64,000 nt of DNA from Acanthaster planci (lineage: Eukaryota > Echinodermata > Asteroidea > Valvatida > Acanthasteridae): positions 71,668 through 135,667 of the forward strand of contig NW_019091674.1 of NCBI RefSeq assembly GCF_001949145.1, read 5' to 3'. Below the pieces are notes generated by a model that saw only the letters and a list, made by a program, of their open reading frames with translations, did no database searches and had not been told where the DNA came from. Every line of letters begins with the position of its first letter. The first letter of the stretch is position 1. Shown here piece after piece: positions 24,108 to 35,822 of the stretch. The position numbers were made by a program, and so were the translations under genes.

Positions 24108-24330
24108 CCTGGCCGCTGTGTTAGTTGTTTGAAGGTCGCCACTCATGTGCAATCAAATTTATGTGGAATTTGGACCTGTGGCGAATGACGTGGAACACCC
24201 GGAAAAAAGTAAATGAGCAACCACATTTCTTTTGACATTCTAACCGACAGTGTAAAACGTAATAAGTCTTCATAAATATTCTATTACGTCTGGCAATTAC
24301 GAAGCAGTTAGGCCTATGTTTACAAACATT
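24108..24330 (-). promoter_or_regulatory. Conserved 5' flank of gene A (candidate 5' UTR/promoter)
   Basis: Homology with gene B 54027-54230 extends about 200 bp upstream of the start codon and then stops, at the edge of the decayed ORF element. Conserved pieces include TGTGGAATTTGGACCTGTGG and a GTAAAACGTAATAAG block. The transcription start cannot be placed from sequence alone. Confidence 0.4.
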
Positions 24331-24479
24331 TGTGTGCTGTATTAAGTTTTTTCTCTCGGAATTTATTAAAAACCATATAAGTCATCATTGTCATTGTTTG
24401 ATTCTATCAAAGTAAAAAAATCAAGTACAGCCAAAGCTCCTGTGATTTGCTTTTATTCCATTGTACAAATTTATCCTCA

Positions 24480-27025
24480 TTTTTTCAGAAATGCTCAAGG
24501 TTAGTTAAAAAAGGTTTCATTTGCCCCTAAGTGCGCAGATCACAAATTACATGCCCAGTGGTTTTGTTGTGACAATGTCAAACTTGCACATGGAAGTAAA
24601 GTCGGAGACAAAGTAAGAGCCAAACTGCTGCCACTTTCTGGATTTGTTCCTAAAGTTGGTAGGCCAGTCAGATTTTGTGAAGACTGTGTTGATGAAGTCA
24701 AAAGAAGACTCCCAGAAGTGGTTGGGAAGATCCTGTGATGATCATGCTTATGCCAAAAAACCAGAAAACCCAAAGCTGTGGTTTTGCTTTGGTCATGGAA
24801 ATGATAGATGAACCGAGCAGAGAAGAATGTGCTCAAGTTGCATTTCATCTTGGGAGTATGGAGGGAAAGGATGTTACAAATGGTTCACTTAACCCATCAG
24901 ACTGTAGGACCATAGATGAAATACTGGATGTGCTACAGCTTCGAAAATTTGTCGCTGCTAGAAATAAAACTGTTGTTGCATTCCCTTGTGGGTTGGCAAA
25001 TCAAGATTTTCCTGCTTCTTAATTACCACCAAACAAGACACCCTCAGGTACCTCTTATCAAGATAAACTATATCATTTGTGTAAGACAGTTGAATCTATC
25101 ATGCACTATGTGAATCCTGCTTGCATACTTCCCATTCATTTCCATGAGAATGCACTCCTGGATTCAACTGTTTGTTGCAAAATGGCTCTACAGATCCCAC
25201 TATTGGCAGCCCATATGCTTCCTACCAAACTGTGAAACATTGGCTCAACAGTCTTGCTGGAGAGAAGGCCAGTTGTCATAAAGGTGATTTTGTTTTTGTC
25301 TTTGATAACAACCAGGTCCCGCAGAGGCGCTGGGCAATACTTTCAAAGCGAATATTGTTACAGTTGTTGTAATTTTCACAATAAAATGAAAAGGGGAACC
25401 TCTTGGTAAATTCAGGACTAAAGCCATCATCATGGCAATGTAGAGAATTTACAGCAGATGAAATTCAACATGTAAAGCATTGCGATCAAACCCCCCAAGT
25501 AAGAAACACCCCTGCAGCATATTTGAGCAAATATATTGCTGAGAGACTAGATCATGTTGTTGCTCAACAGCAGTGGGTAGATGCAGGTGGAGAGATGAGA
25601 TCGATGACAACGTTCTGAAACAAGAAAGGATGTCATGCTTGTGGGACGGGTGGCATTGCCTAGAGCAAACGAAACTGTGTTAAGTGTGGTGTCAATCTGA
25701 AACCAGCTGAAATGTGTCACCCTGGTTGGAACTTGCACAGAGCGAGTGGAGGTGTAAATCCATGCTCTTATGATGCAGTTGCAACTATGCTAATCTCAGA
25801 GGGGGAAAGGCAGAAATCGAACAATATGGCACAGGAGAAACTGAGTGGACACCTTTGTGTATGATGGACTTCTATACGGTTTTGCAAGGAGAATTCTATT
25901 ATGTATATATACATATAGGTGCTCTTACTGCTCTGCATTCATCTATTGCCAGGAACGATACATTGTTCATGTCAAGTCTGATCATCACACAGGCAGCCTG
26001 TTGTTCCAAGCAAGGTGTTTTAGTGGGTACTACTTTTTCCAGGTTCAGGTCGCATTAAAATGAACATTGTAAAAGTCTTTGTTCATCTCACTAGGGACAT
26101 ATTCTGGCGGGACATGGTTATCTTTTCAACTTCAAGTCTCTTAATGCCCGGAAGTGTGCAAAGATAATGACAGACCACCACAAAGCGTGGACACTCTGTA
26201 GAATTGCTCAAGAGTCAATAACGGATGAACAACCGTTTTTTCGCAGTGTTATCTCAACACCTCACACAAGGTGGATATTTCACCGGCACATTTCTCCAAG
26301 TACATCATGAACAGCAGAAACCCCAACTATTCATTCATGGCCGGTTGTGTCTTTGAATTGGTAAGCAGTATCTTCATATACAGAACCAGTATTCGATCAG
26401 GAAATCTGGAAATCATTGATGCAGGAAGGGCAAAGTTTGCCAAAGTATGGTTTGTGGGAGTTCATCCATTGTACAGAGAGTTAGAAGTTGCAGACTCCTC
26501 TCATGCGGGAAAAGCTACCTCCAGCACACACACTCCAGGAATATTTAACTAAGATACTGTCCTTGAACGCAAATGGAGTACCCTATACTGCAGAGGGGGC
26601 TGATTTCAAGTTTGAGGCTGTGAACAAGCAGGTGCAACGTTTAATCCCAAATGTCCCAACAGAAAAGGACTGGATAACTGCCCTTGCTTGTTATGACAAG
26701 ATCATAAAGACAAGGAAGAAATTTTTGAGGCAGCCGGTACCCTTGATCCATCAGATTGCAGAACAGTCAAAAAGATGCAGGACACTTCCAATGAGGTACT
26801 TGCTTTCCGAACACTACTCAGATCAAAAGGGTATCTAAGTTGTCTGGAGGCAGACATTCCACATACGTTACTGAGTGGGGAAAGACTAAGTGATGACCTG
26901 AAATATTTCTGTACAAAGGCACGTGACATTAGGTCTCGATACCTTGACTTTATTTTGAAATCTGAAGTAGATGCTAAGCTGAAAGAACTTAAAAAAAATA
27001 TTTATAGGAACAAAAGCTATGTGTA
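24480..27025 (+). pseudogene. Decayed multi-frame ORF of a repeated, possibly transposon-borne gene family
   Basis: Coding-like pieces follow each other on the plus strand in shifting frames. 24510-24738 has KCADHKLHAQWFCCD and FCEDCVDEVKRRLPEVV, a Cys/His cluster. 24735-25022 has EECAQVAFHLGSMEGK and GSLNPSDCRT. 25256-25360 has GDFVFVFDNNQVPQRRW. 25619-25861 has GCHACG, CVKCGVNLKPAEMCH and one stop. About 26110-26270 has LFNFKSLNARKCAKIM. 26320-26487 has KVWFVGVHPLYRELEV. 26488-26700 has ADFKFEAVNKQVQRLIPNVP. 26703-27025 has GTLDPSDCRT and a Lys-rich end. Stops and frameshifts show it is broken unless introns were missed. It reminds me of multi-copy uncharacterised proteins of marine invertebrates; I cannot name the family. 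It inserted about 350 bp upstream of gene A. Confidence 0.55.
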
Positions 27026-27029
27026 ACAG

Positions 27030-27739
27030 AGTGCGAGAAACTTAATGCTTCTACAGCAGTTCCATGCTGTATTTGGGCAATATCTATCTGTGTGCATATT
27101 GTAAGGATTAAACTAAACAAAGGTTGTTATATACTAGTTATAAAGTAGTTTGTATTGCTGTTTGTATCCCCCCATACCAAGCAAATTGCAACTCCACCCT
27201 AAGCGTGCAAATCAAAAAAAAGCAGATAAACGAAAAAAATCAGGGGCCTACTAAAATAAAAAAAAACAATTGGGAAAAGGTGAATTTACTTCCAGTTTTC
27301 AATCTTTAGGAAATGAACCAAAAGAATTGATATGGTTCATCGCAGTGCTAATAAAATTGAAGAAGTAAACAGACGAACGAACAATATAAACCAGGCAAAC
27401 TAAGCTCAACTCGCCATAAACAAGTGTACAAGGACAATGACCTGATGAAGCTGAAGAAATTATTAGAGGTGGCAAACGACAAACATTTCTGGAGGCTTTT
27501 GACCTCTTGTTCGTGTTCCTGGTTTCCTTTACTCATTTTTGCTGCAGAGACAAACTACGTCTACAATTTTTAAAACATTACACTGTATTTACATCTCAGT
27601 GCCAAATGGCCAAATCAAGGTATAAAAACTAGTAGTACGATACTATCCTCCATTCAAAACAACTGGTTAATGACCGTGAGTTCGTTGTCGCCGAGTCTAG
27701 TGGCACCGGCTGCACAGCCGTCAAATCTCGTTACTTTTC
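27030..27739. other. No gene seen
   Basis: AT-rich, with A-runs and no supported coding frame. Confidence 0.4.
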
Positions 27740-29200
27740 AAAATTTCGCAAAAAAGTGACGTCGTCATCACGTGACGACTTATAAATGGTATCATCGCCG
27801 TGACCTGAGCAGGAACAAGCGACGCCGTGAGATTGTGGTTTGGTATCCAACCTGGCCAATCATTCATTGAAAATTGCATGCACGGACCGTTTTACCTGAT
27901 GTTTTTGCCACAGAAACACTAACTTCTTCTTGAATTTAAAAAGTTGTCCAAAAAATTTAAAAAAAGAAATCCACACCACCAATGATGTCACATTTTCGCC
28001 AATTAAGATTTGTTTGCTGCTCTCAGTGACCAATTTTGATAAATGTTTGCGAAGAGCCCACGCGGAGACTGAAAAAGCACACAGAAAATTCCACTTCTTG
28101 CTGATTTAATGACATAAAAGAGGGTTTAATTAAACTTATTGTATGTAATACGGCTGAAAACTATCAATCAACGTCAATTTAAACCCACACAGCCCATCCC
28201 CTTTGAGGAGACATGTACGATTACGCTCCTTCCCAATACACGTCCCACACGCACAGGCGGTACGCTGTTCAATGGAGATCAGTTCAGCGATAGGCCTACA
28301 GAAACAAAATCGCGACCCGAGCACTACACACCCGACTGATCATATCGCACGTTAGTACAAACGATTTGCTAAAAGAAGAAAAGGCTTTGCAACCTGGGTG
28401 CTAGTGAGAGTTTTCATTTACTAGTTCGTCCTCCATTTCCATACACAGGGGTAGTGTGGTCAGACATTTTTTAGGCGCGTGCTATCTTAATTCCCTTTGT
28501 TTTATATGTTGGGAGTGTCAGAAATTGGAATGGAAAAGGGATCGGGACAAGTCTATAATACAGACCATGGCAGGTGCAGTTGACCTATGTGCTCATTATG
28601 CCGTGGTCTGCCGTTCAACTGTACATATGGCTAGATGCATAAATGGGTATGCCGGTCTGCTGCTACATACTGTATGTCGGCCTGCAAACAGGCTGAATAC
28701 ACCAAAAGGTCGGCACAGTCATCACATAGATTTGTGTAAGACTTACCACCAGGAAGTAACAAAGTCGTAACAGCTTTCAAAACTTGGCTTAAATGTACCT
28801 GTTCTGTTGCGCAATGGCAGTGACAGTCACGGTTTGTGTTGAGGCCATGCTGTTTCATGTACGTGCCAATGATGTTGTGATGTGACTCAACGCAGGTTCT
28901 ACCATTTTTTTTGAGGGGCGGTCTCTCAGCAAGTAGAATAACCTACATATAAATTTCTAAACATGCTACAGAATTATGCCACATCCTTCAGTAACACCAC
29001 GCCATATGAGGCATTTGCTCTTCTTTGCGTGTTATATGCTCCCATCATTACGGAGGAGTACTAGTGTATGGCTTAGGGAGAGGGGACATAATTCTGTCTT
29101 TGGATTTTTAATTGGAATGGTTGATCGGTTCATTTGGTTCGGGAAACTGATGTTCTTTTGTGTGTAGTTTTTGTGTGTTTTCGTGGGTAAAATTTGTTAG
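27740..29200. repeat. Repeat block shared with 62690-64000
   Basis: Long stretches match, for example 28130-28330 with 62975-63175 and 28740-28870 with 63560-63700. Part also matches 57090-57180. It may be the next part of the tandem duplication or a dispersed element; three copies favour the latter. No gene is supported in it. Confidence 0.65.
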
Positions 29201-31769
29201 ACCCTTTTCTGCTTTAAAGCAACGTGAAAAAGGAAATGGAATGGCGCTAACCTGTGAAATGTGTTGAATAAGCATAAAATATTTATTTATTGAGCCTGCT
29301 GTGTGGTTGAATCGCTCATATGGAAGGCTGGCTACCTGGCTGTATGGCTGACTACAATGTTTGCAATAACAATTCACAACTATGAGCGGAGTTCATTGAG
29401 GGCATGTTTGTTTAGTCAAATGCACGGGACGCAGCCGGAAGAAAGCTAGGTCAGTCCCTATTCACCGCTTAACCCATGAGCAGTATACCTTCATGGCGAC
29501 GCTAGACAACTTTCAGCCCAATCGGATCTCATCACTAAGCTTTTTTCCGCATGCACTTAACCAAGTGGCATGACATTGCTCATTGGGAACTTCCCTAAAT
29601 TTGACTAGTTGTCTAGCCGGTCTAAATCACACTTTTGTTACATTGGGCCGAATACATATAAACTAGTAATTGCTTCTTGGAGGCTTTTGCGTACGTTTTT
29701 GTACATAAAAGTAAAGCTAACAATTACTTCTTTTAAGCACCAGCGACAGCTGTTTCTTGCAAGCAAATGCTACCCAGATAAAAAAAACCAACTATTTGCT
29801 TACAGCAAATTAACTCAGCATTTGCTTGTAGTGTTACAAGTTCTCCACATGATAGCTGGACCTCTTGCTCAGTACAAATATTCTACACATCACAAAAACC
29901 ACTACCATGTTTATGCCTGTTAGAGAGGGCTGGGATAGGTCTAAGGTGTACAGGAGTCTTTAGATGGTTTTGACCAAAACTACAGTCGGTTGTTGATAAA
30001 CTATATCTGCAGTTTGGTGATTACTCTGTTCAGCCATTTGGAAAGTGTGGGGCATGCAAAGCAAATCCGAGGAACAGCTTTTGCATGTAGGCACGGCCCA
30101 CTGCACATCTGGATGAACAGTGGGATATTAAGAACAATTGATTGGCAAGCTTAAGGAAAAGTACTTGGTCCAAGCAAAGGGTTATTTATATGTTTGTAAG
30201 CAATTGTTTTGTTTTTTTTTCATCTGCTTATGAGCTTCTGATTTAGTTCAGTGCTTCTGCTCGTTAGTAATTGCAAGTTTTTTTTTAGTGTATTCGAGTA
30301 CCTTTACGTAGTCAGCTGCAGTTTTTATTTGGTTTGGTCCCCTGACTAAAGATTCCCCTGCGACTCTTGATAAAATCTCAAGTCTGATACTACCCTCAGA
30401 TATTAATAGGTCATACAACATAATGACGCAACATGAAAAGGGTCAGAAAGAAAGCCTTAGGTGGATAAATGCTTAGATGTATAGGCAGGCTATTAATGTA
30501 CGCGGTCAATTTGAAAACATCCAAGAAACTCCAAAACGCGGCAAGCAAAACAGAACTAACATTTAAATGCCCGTTTCTATGTAACAAATACCAAGGCTAT
30601 TTCAACGAAGGTGCATTCAGTCTATAAAGTCGAGGTTCAATTTCCTGATAATGCACTGGTTTAGAATGTTGACATTCATTTTTTGCGCGAGATCGAATGC
30701 ACATCTGCAATCCTATCTTCATCTTCATTTAACTCAATCCATTTCGCAAAGTATTCAGGCGATTTCGTGCGAAGCGTTATTTAAGGTATGCCCGGTCAAG
30801 AATTGCAATTCGTTTGTATGCTAACATTGGAAAGAGTTCCATAAACAGACGCTACTTGACACCCTGTGCAAAAAACCCCAAGAGACTGGTCTGAAAAAAT
30901 TGTTTTCAAAGTGTTTTCAAAGTAAACGACTTACTTTTTCATTTGAAAATTGTACCTTTCTAGACGTGTTTTGCTTTCTGACGGCTAATTAGTCACTGTT
31001 TGGAGTAATTGCTGGCGTCTGTATGTGAAACTCTTCCTGTTAAATTCTTCGAAGCGTTTATCGATTGGTTCATTGTTCGATTACTCATTACTGAAATAAA
31101 CCTCTCGTGTTGTCTTTGGAAAAATCCCGATTATTGTACGAATCCCAATTAAACACCAAGGTTGAGGGAACCTTCCTTCTTGTGCAACAGTTTTGCCGCA
31201 ATCACATCATACAGCAAAGTTGAAGCTCACACATACATTCTTGCAATGGTTGGAATGGGAGCTACAGACAATCGTAAAGACCTTAATTTGTGCACAATTT
31301 ATAATCCTATATGAGTAACATTACTTTTGTTACCAAAGTGGTGTCATGATTGCCTAGTATCTTTTAATCAAACTGAACGTATATTTTTGCACATTTGAAT
31401 TACAGCAAATTAAAATGAATACTCAATTTCGAAGAGTCACGGTAAAAGACATCTTTGTGGCGAATAAGAACACACATCCCAATTACTTATTTGTAACCGC
31501 TTATGTGAAAGGTAATGCAAATTATCTTATTTGAAGGATGAAAAACGAAGTTGAGTGCTTGTTATTGCGAAACCGGGTTTCAAGTCGCGTTCAAAAATAC
31601 GCCAAACTTAACTGTTTTTTACAAATTAAATTGTCCATTTTTAGAAATTGGCCGGGGAAACCTAAATATACCAAAGTTTACATTAACTTCAAAATGATTT
31701 CATGTGATTGCAGAGACTCCGAACGCTGGGAGAGCAACAAAGGGCAAATTAAGACCGTAGGATTTTACA
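29201..31769. other. No gene seen
   Basis: Short frames only; no domain, RNA or repeat signal that I can support. Confidence 0.4.
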
Positions 31770-32606
31770 GAATTCCATATCTACCGTCGGGCGTCGCCCG
31801 TCGTGGGTTGCCTGTCGTAGGTCGCCCGTCGTCTGTTGCTTTTTTTTATTTATGCCTGCACAGTGCTATTTTTCACTTTGACCCTTGATTTTTTTCACAT
31901 ACTTGTTCGATCGATCTGCCCTGCCTGTTTGCCCTTCCACGATATCCCAACAGATCATATAAGAGTAACTTTGAAATGCATGTGTGTAATAAGAGACAAA
32001 CTGATTCAACATATTTTAAGGGCTGGTATACCTACGATGGAATCTGCTGTATACTCCAAATTAGACATGACTTGAGTTGCACGTAGGCAATCAGAAGCCT
32101 TTTAAACTTTGTAAGCTTCATAAATAGTGCTGACATGGTGGACCACCTGTGCTCATTGGCCTTTCTACCATGGCATACACACCCCCAAAAACCAATATCT
32201 CCTGAAAATTAAACCAAGTGGTAATTGCCCCCTATAACATTCAATAAACAGTTACTAATCTACAGCACAATTGACAAAACCAATTTACTGTCTATTATTT
32301 TTGGATTCCAAGGTGACTTTGAGGAAAAAATTGAATGTGTGTATCGGCTGGCAGATTTATTTCTAGAATTTCATGAAAACAAGTCAGCTCATCTTTACAG
32401 TAGGCAAGAGTGAATTGCACTGCGGATAAAATTGCCTAAACATGTTTGCGAAAATTTTTTCCCCTAAAACGCTTGGTTGAATTCTCAAAATAGTGAAGCG
32501 CGACGGGCGACGCACTACAGACAACAGACGACGGAAAATGGCAGAATTCGGACACAACTACAAGCCAGAGGCGACGGACGACAGGCGACGGCACATATGG
32601 AATTCC
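31770..32606. mobile_element. Inverted-repeat element with CGTCGCC-rich ends
   Basis: The left end AATTCCATATCTACCGTCGG at 31771 and the right end reading inward from 32606 (GAATTCCATATGTGCCGTCG on the minus strand) are inverted repeats. Both ends carry clustered variants of GTCGCCCGTCGT. No coding capacity seen between them. Probably a non-autonomous DNA transposon of about 840 bp. Confidence 0.6.
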
Positions 32607-33211
32607 ATAGTATTTCCTCCAAACGGCTGTCTGTGGTCGTGCAAAATGGGCAGTTTTAGGCTACATTTGCTGTCGTGCCCATTTTGTACCAGGACGATAG
32701 CCATAAAGTCGTAATCCGCCAAGAAGTGTGTTACAATTCACCATGACCAGCCGGTCCGGGACTGACTGGCCCTGAAAATGGATGGAGCTGTTAACGAGCA
32801 CTTACCAGTGGTTAAAATGAATCTGCGATACAAACGTGCTCACGCCCACGTGTGGACTGGAACGTCAGTGTAGGAAAGAGGTATCATACAGTTTGGTGAA
32901 AAACGAAACGACGTAGAACAACCTCGCGTGTCAGCCATTTGGCAAACTGCTTATTTATTTTGAACAAATGAGATTGAGGGTTTGATAGGGTTCAAAGAGA
33001 TCCCGTAAGAATTTCGCCCGTCAGTGTTCTCAACGCTTGAATTCCAATAGGAAATAACTACTCGGTCCTCCTAGCTTCATCTGAATTTCATTTTGTCAGT
33101 GCCACGAGAGTTCAGCCATCGTGTTTCTCACTCATCCGTCGGTATGGCTGAAAATAAGTTTAATCATAGTGCATTACTGAGCATCCTAATGCGACCTACT
33201 TCTCTGGATTG
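32607..33211. other. No gene seen
   Basis: Region between the CGTCGCC element and the orphan signal-peptide exon. I looked here for Ig exons of the relic gene and found none. Confidence 0.4.
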
Positions 33212-33312
33212 TCTCTCTACAGGTGCAGATTCCAGCCAATCCTATCAGAAATACCACGTATTTTGTGTATGCCATTTTGGAAGCCATGTTGATTGTTCAA
33301 ATGTGGTGACTT
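33212..33312 (-). pseudogene. Orphan signal-peptide exon (relic of another array member)
   Basis: The minus strand aligns with gene A exon 1 and its 5' flank: ATG at about 33276 reads MASKMAYTKYVVFLIGLAGI, matching the MTYKTY...LLAKIC plan. The GTAAGT donor is not kept; the frame runs to a stop within about 15 codons. No Ig exon follows downstream on the minus strand. Confidence 0.65.
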
Positions 33313-33455
33313 AATGCAATAAAATGAAATTCAGACCTGCAGCGATTGACGCATGATACTCGAAATAGAAAGAAAAAAGTAAATGGAGACTTTTTGGTAG
33401 CATTCTAACAGGGGAGTAAAACGTGATAAGCGTAAATAAACATTTTATATGGTCT
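33310..33455 (-). repeat. Duplicated 5' flank of the receptor genes
   Basis: Matches 24150-24285 (gene A) and 54060-54195 (gene B) just upstream of their start codons, including the shared stretches around GAAAAAAGTAAAT and GTAAAACGT-ATAAG. Because it is kept next to three first exons it probably holds 5' untranslated or promoter sequence. I see no clear TATA box. Confidence 0.55.
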
Positions 33456-34484
33456 TGTATGTATGTGTATGTGGTCGGGGCCGCAAGGACCAAATATGCA
33501 GTTGATGAAATGCAGTAACTAAAATGAAACATGGATTGGGTCTGGTTGTTTGTTTTGCCTTTCAGACACGATGGAAATTGTCACCATAGGCTCGTGAGAG
33601 GGGAGCTTCCCCACCCCACCCCACTCCCTCGACAAAATGAAATAAGAGGGGAAAGTAAATTAAAGGAAATGAAACAAAACAAAAAGGATGGATGCAGGTG
33701 AAAACTTGCAAAGCCTCAAAATCGACCTCCTTCCACTTATTAACACTTCGTTGTTAACGAGTGCTTTGCTCACCCAACCCCCTGGAAATTTCCCCTTCTC
33801 GAAAAAAATACTTTGCTTCCCCCTCCCTCCAGCATCTGCACGACGCCCATGCAACCAAATATTATGTTGGAGTGAAAGCGCAGCGCGCTAGGGCTAAGAT
33901 CAGACGCCGTGCTACTGCCAACTGAAAATCTTCTTGGCTGATACTTCTTAGACTCAGGAGAATGGACACTGATCATTCCCCCCCCCCAGCTTTGGCTCAG
34001 GTCATTTACGTGTGCCTACTCTCCTGAGACGGTCTTCAACAACCATCGAAGATCGGCCATTGAGATATTTAATTCTACTTACGAAAATTCAAATACAATT
34101 GAAAAGTACAACTTGAGTAATGGCATGGGGCATCCATGCTTATTATTCATGGAATCATAATTCCATGATAGGGGTGCAGCGCGGACCCTTGCTTCCACTT
34201 AAGCTATCGAGGGACTGAAACAATGTGTGTTGTGAATACTTAAAATTTAATAATGAATCAAGACGTCATGATGACATCACACACGATTATTATTGGAGCT
34301 GAAATTTCATATATATATTTATTTTGATTCAACACGTGAGCAAAAATGTTAAAAAAAACGTTCACACTTCAAGTACGGCGTCTCTGGAGACTAGGCACTG
34401 GACAGGAACTAGGAATTTTTGCACGTTATTCTTCCCATCAAAGGGTTCTGGAAGTGGACCATCAGGGGTCATCTTTCAGGCTCC
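33456..34484. other. No gene seen
   Basis: Low-complexity stretches (C-runs at 33605-33625 and 33978) and small frames; it forms the spacer before the copy-B block begins. Confidence 0.4.
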
Positions 34485-35715
34485 ATAGTCTGAATCAGTT
34501 AGTGGAAAAGTGGGGTAAAACGGGCCTTTTGATAAAACAAACCCCTTGGATATCTCGAAAGCGATATAGCGCCATCTAACGTTGACTGTACGTGTTGTTT
34601 ATAACGAAGATGATGCCATTTTCGAAGTTTTCAGCGCGGTAACATTCGCGCGTCTCCATTCTGAATTTTTTCCACTGTGATATAAATTATATTAACATAG
34701 TCCATAAGGGGTCTTTGGAAAACTGACAAGGGAAATATTTTTATACTGTATTAACAAGTTAAACCGTTATCTGTGTGAAAAAAACAGAAGACCAGTTTTG
34801 ACGTGGAGTATGTTACGCGATTTGTCGAGTTTAAGGTTTTCATTTACACTATTGCCCTTTGTGGTAAAACGGATCCTATCTTAACTGGGCCAAACGGACC
34901 CTGCTCAGTCAGTTGCAGTGCATAAATAAAAATGCAATTAAATAAAGTTATATTATCTAATGAAGTTTTCTGCTGTAAAGAAATGACCACACCCATTTCC
35001 TTGAAGATCAATTTTAAAGGAGTGAATGTGAATTGGAGTGAATTATTAAACTGCATGCCTATATTGCTGTCTAAAAATATACTCAGTCGAACCTATGCCA
35101 ACTGCTCTAAAAAAAAACGAGAAAACGGATCTTACCAAAGCCGACTGCTCTTTGAAAACATTAAGCTCTCACCAATCTTACTCTTGTGCTATTATTGCCT
35201 TGATCTGAAACACATTTGTGCATCGCGTGCACTAAAACACGTTTTAAATATGGCGATACTTGCTCAACATGATTGGTTCTTGTATGAAGAACACTAAATA
35301 AGGACGTGGTTCGATCTGAACACTAAATGTTTAGGCTCAAAGTCAGTTTTAAAAATTAGAGGCCTTCAAAGTTGGTGTACCATTTTGCCCCACTTTCTCG
35401 CATAACATCCCCGTTATGGCACTTTAGTAACTGCTGGTCAAGCGTGCGTTTAAACCTAAGACTTTTTTGAAACAGCACATCTAACGATTAAACGTCTAAA
35501 GCTTTGGAAGCAGGGATTTTCCTAAACCGGGAAAAGTTGGAAAGAAGAATTCTGGAAAAAATTTAAACGTCCATTTACATAATTAGGTGTAATATAACAT
35601 GTATACTTTTTTCAATTTACAGAAAGATCCTCCATCTTCTGCTCCGTATTCCGAGAAATGTTCACTCTTTCATAGGCCACGCCCTCTGCTGCTAAGACCA
35701 CAATCAGCAAGATCC

Positions 35716-35822
35716 CTAGACACAATGTTCCTCTCCATCCCGAGTCTGCTGCTGTAGGCTGCATGGTACCCACTTACGCGTTGGTGGTTGATTTTCACCG
35801 TCGTCAGCAATGACCTGCATTT
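35716..35822 (-). CDS. Gene B exon 13: last coding exon, PPxY lost
   Basis: 35 codons and TAG. It encodes EMQVIADDGENQPPTRKW and ends EEHCV. Where gene A has PPPTYEW this copy has PPTRKW; the same change creates the sequence CGTAAGTGG, a good match to a splice donor, so a longer alternative tail is possible. Confidence 0.73.

Larger units (their letters stand above)
5825..24330. repeat. Large tandem duplication, copy A
   Basis: Collinear with 34485-54230 over exons, introns and about 1.2 kb of 3' flank. Copy-specific differences are the hairpin at 9497-9630 and the inverted-repeat element at 8662-9276 (rearranged in copy B). Confidence 0.88.

Noticed and set aside
24108-24146. Upstream in-frame ATG of gene A (13 extra residues)
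   Set aside because: Not present in gene B, and it would put a polar stretch before the signal peptide; the downstream ATG is conserved.
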